Shown here in pieces: positions 63,310 through 64,000 of a stretch of DNA of 64,000 nt. The DNA lies in the NCBI GenBank assembly GCA_036245525.1, contig BTPG01000008.1:32761231-32825230 (forward strand), in the 5' to 3' direction. The notes beneath the pieces are model-generated. The model made no database searches. It was not told the origin of the DNA and saw only the letters and a list, made by a program, of their open reading frames with translations. How positions within the stretch are numbered: position 1 is the stretch's first letter; the number at the start of each line of letters is the position of its first letter. Made by a program: the position numbers and the translations under genes. The DNA comes from Semisulcospira habei (Eukaryota > Mollusca > Gastropoda > Semisulcospiridae).

Positions 63310-63420
63310 CGCTTTTCGGAAATCAGGTGTTTCGACAAAAACAGTGCATTGAAAGCCCGGACAAACTTCGAGAAGAAACGAGCAGTTTTTACATGTTTTG
63401 ATTTCCGAATAATGTCTGCT
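63310..63420. repeat. family L fragment
   Basis: TTTTCGGAAATCAGGTGTTTC, GACAAAAACAGTGCATTGAA, AGCCCGGACAAAC, then an inverted remnant GAGCAGTTTTTACATG...GATTTCCGAATA. Confidence 0.6.
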
Positions 63421-63900
63421 TACATTGACACTGTGGTAAGAACGAGACAACTATTGATGCGTGGCGACTTGAATGAGTTAATCTGCTGACGTCTAATTCT
63501 ACAGTCACCGTATCGCACAATTTGCAAAACGTGATCCGGCACTGATCGGCGCCCCCCCCCCCCACCACCCCCCCCCACCCCCCACCGCAACCACCCCCCC
63601 CCTCGCCCCCCCCCCCCCACCCGATTGTATTCCATACCCCTCCCCCTCACTGAAAGGGTTAATCTCTATTGAAATCGCCCACTCGGTCATCCATCCAGTC
63701 TGTAACATTTCGCGGGGCTCAGTCAAAAAAGAAAAAAAAAAAACCCACTGTTTAAAAACTTAATATTTTTTATACATTCACCTACCAGCGTCTTAGTCTT
63801 ACATTTTGTGACCTCACCTGTTTAAATTTGGCCAAATATATCAGTTGCGCCGGTGTGCTAGATCCAAGCGATAAGAGAGTCGCAGCGAACATGAAGTCAA
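63421..63900. other. no gene; C-rich tracts at 63550-63625
   Basis: C-rich low-complexity sequence with CCCCCACC units. Nothing coding. Confidence 0.5.

Positions 63901-63901
<1 letters not shown>

Positions 63902-63964
<63 letters not shown>
63902..63964. repeat. (GT)n microsatellite
   Basis: GT repeat of about 62 bp. Confidence 0.97.
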
Positions 63965-63966
<2 letters not shown>

Positions 63967-64000
63967 CAAGATCAGGCCAACAGCAGATCATAGGCGCCTG

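Overview
The window looks like repeat-dense eukaryotic (animal) genomic DNA, most likely from a marine invertebrate such as a mollusc. The evidence is a GC-neutral background with long CA/GT, CT/GA, CAAA and ATT microsatellites, several clades of animal non-LTR retrotransposon, tRNA-like SINEs, and one spliced gene relic of glutathione S-transferase type. I see no prokaryotic gene organisation, no LTR retrovirus and no CRISPR. The assignment to Mollusca is an inference from overall character, not proven by the sequence.

Nearly everything recognisable is mobile DNA. Two very abundant short palindromic families dominate. Family A (about 31 copies or fragments) has a hairpin core with CAAGGGT...GGCGCC arms. 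Family B (about 30) has a core with CAAGAGGCATAGATCCTCATG arms. Complete copies are about 170-240 bp and begin and end with TTAA followed by a C/T-rich imperfect terminal repeat (TTAACCCATT, TTAACTCATT, TTAACCCCTT). Smaller families (E, G) with unrelated cores carry the same type of ends, and a 1.1-kb long-TIR element (V) also sits between TTAAs. This is the target-site signature of the piggyBac superfamily, so I interpret them as non-autonomous piggyBac-like MITEs. Other hairpin families (C, D, F, H, K, L), hAT-like remnants and dispersed repeats (Q, T) fill most of the rest.

Retrotransposons by region: 2.1-4.8 kb, a minus-strand Rex1/CR1-like LINE fragment split by a 5'-truncated RTE-like LINE with a 15-bp target duplication; 14.3 kb, a SINE; 24.3-25.6 kb, a minus-strand CR1/L2-like LINE with an ATT tail; 32.5-33.9 kb, the RNase H end of an I/Nimb-type LINE; 34.7-37.2 kb, a plus-strand LINE with a 400-aa RT ORF, enclosed by 110-bp inverted repeats; 40.8-41.3 kb, a rearranged RTE fragment; 52.9 kb, a second SINE; 55.2-59.2 kb, a complete APE-RT LINE with an intact 1075-aa ORF, a tRNA-like 5' head and almost no 3' UTR, inserted in a family B MITE with a 10-bp target duplication.

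The only host gene found is a minus-strand sigma-class-like GST (20.70-22.71 kb): four exon blocks with matching splice junctions at the first boundary, but with an in-frame stop and at least two frameshifts, and without a visible first exon. It is best read as a pseudogene, unless base errors in the assembly explain the lesions.

The layered nesting (LINE in MITE, SINE in MITE, MITE in palindrome, hAT in MITE, LINE tail in MITE) gives a relative chronology. TTAA-MITE expansion preceded many later insertions, and the 55-kb LINE is probably among the youngest.
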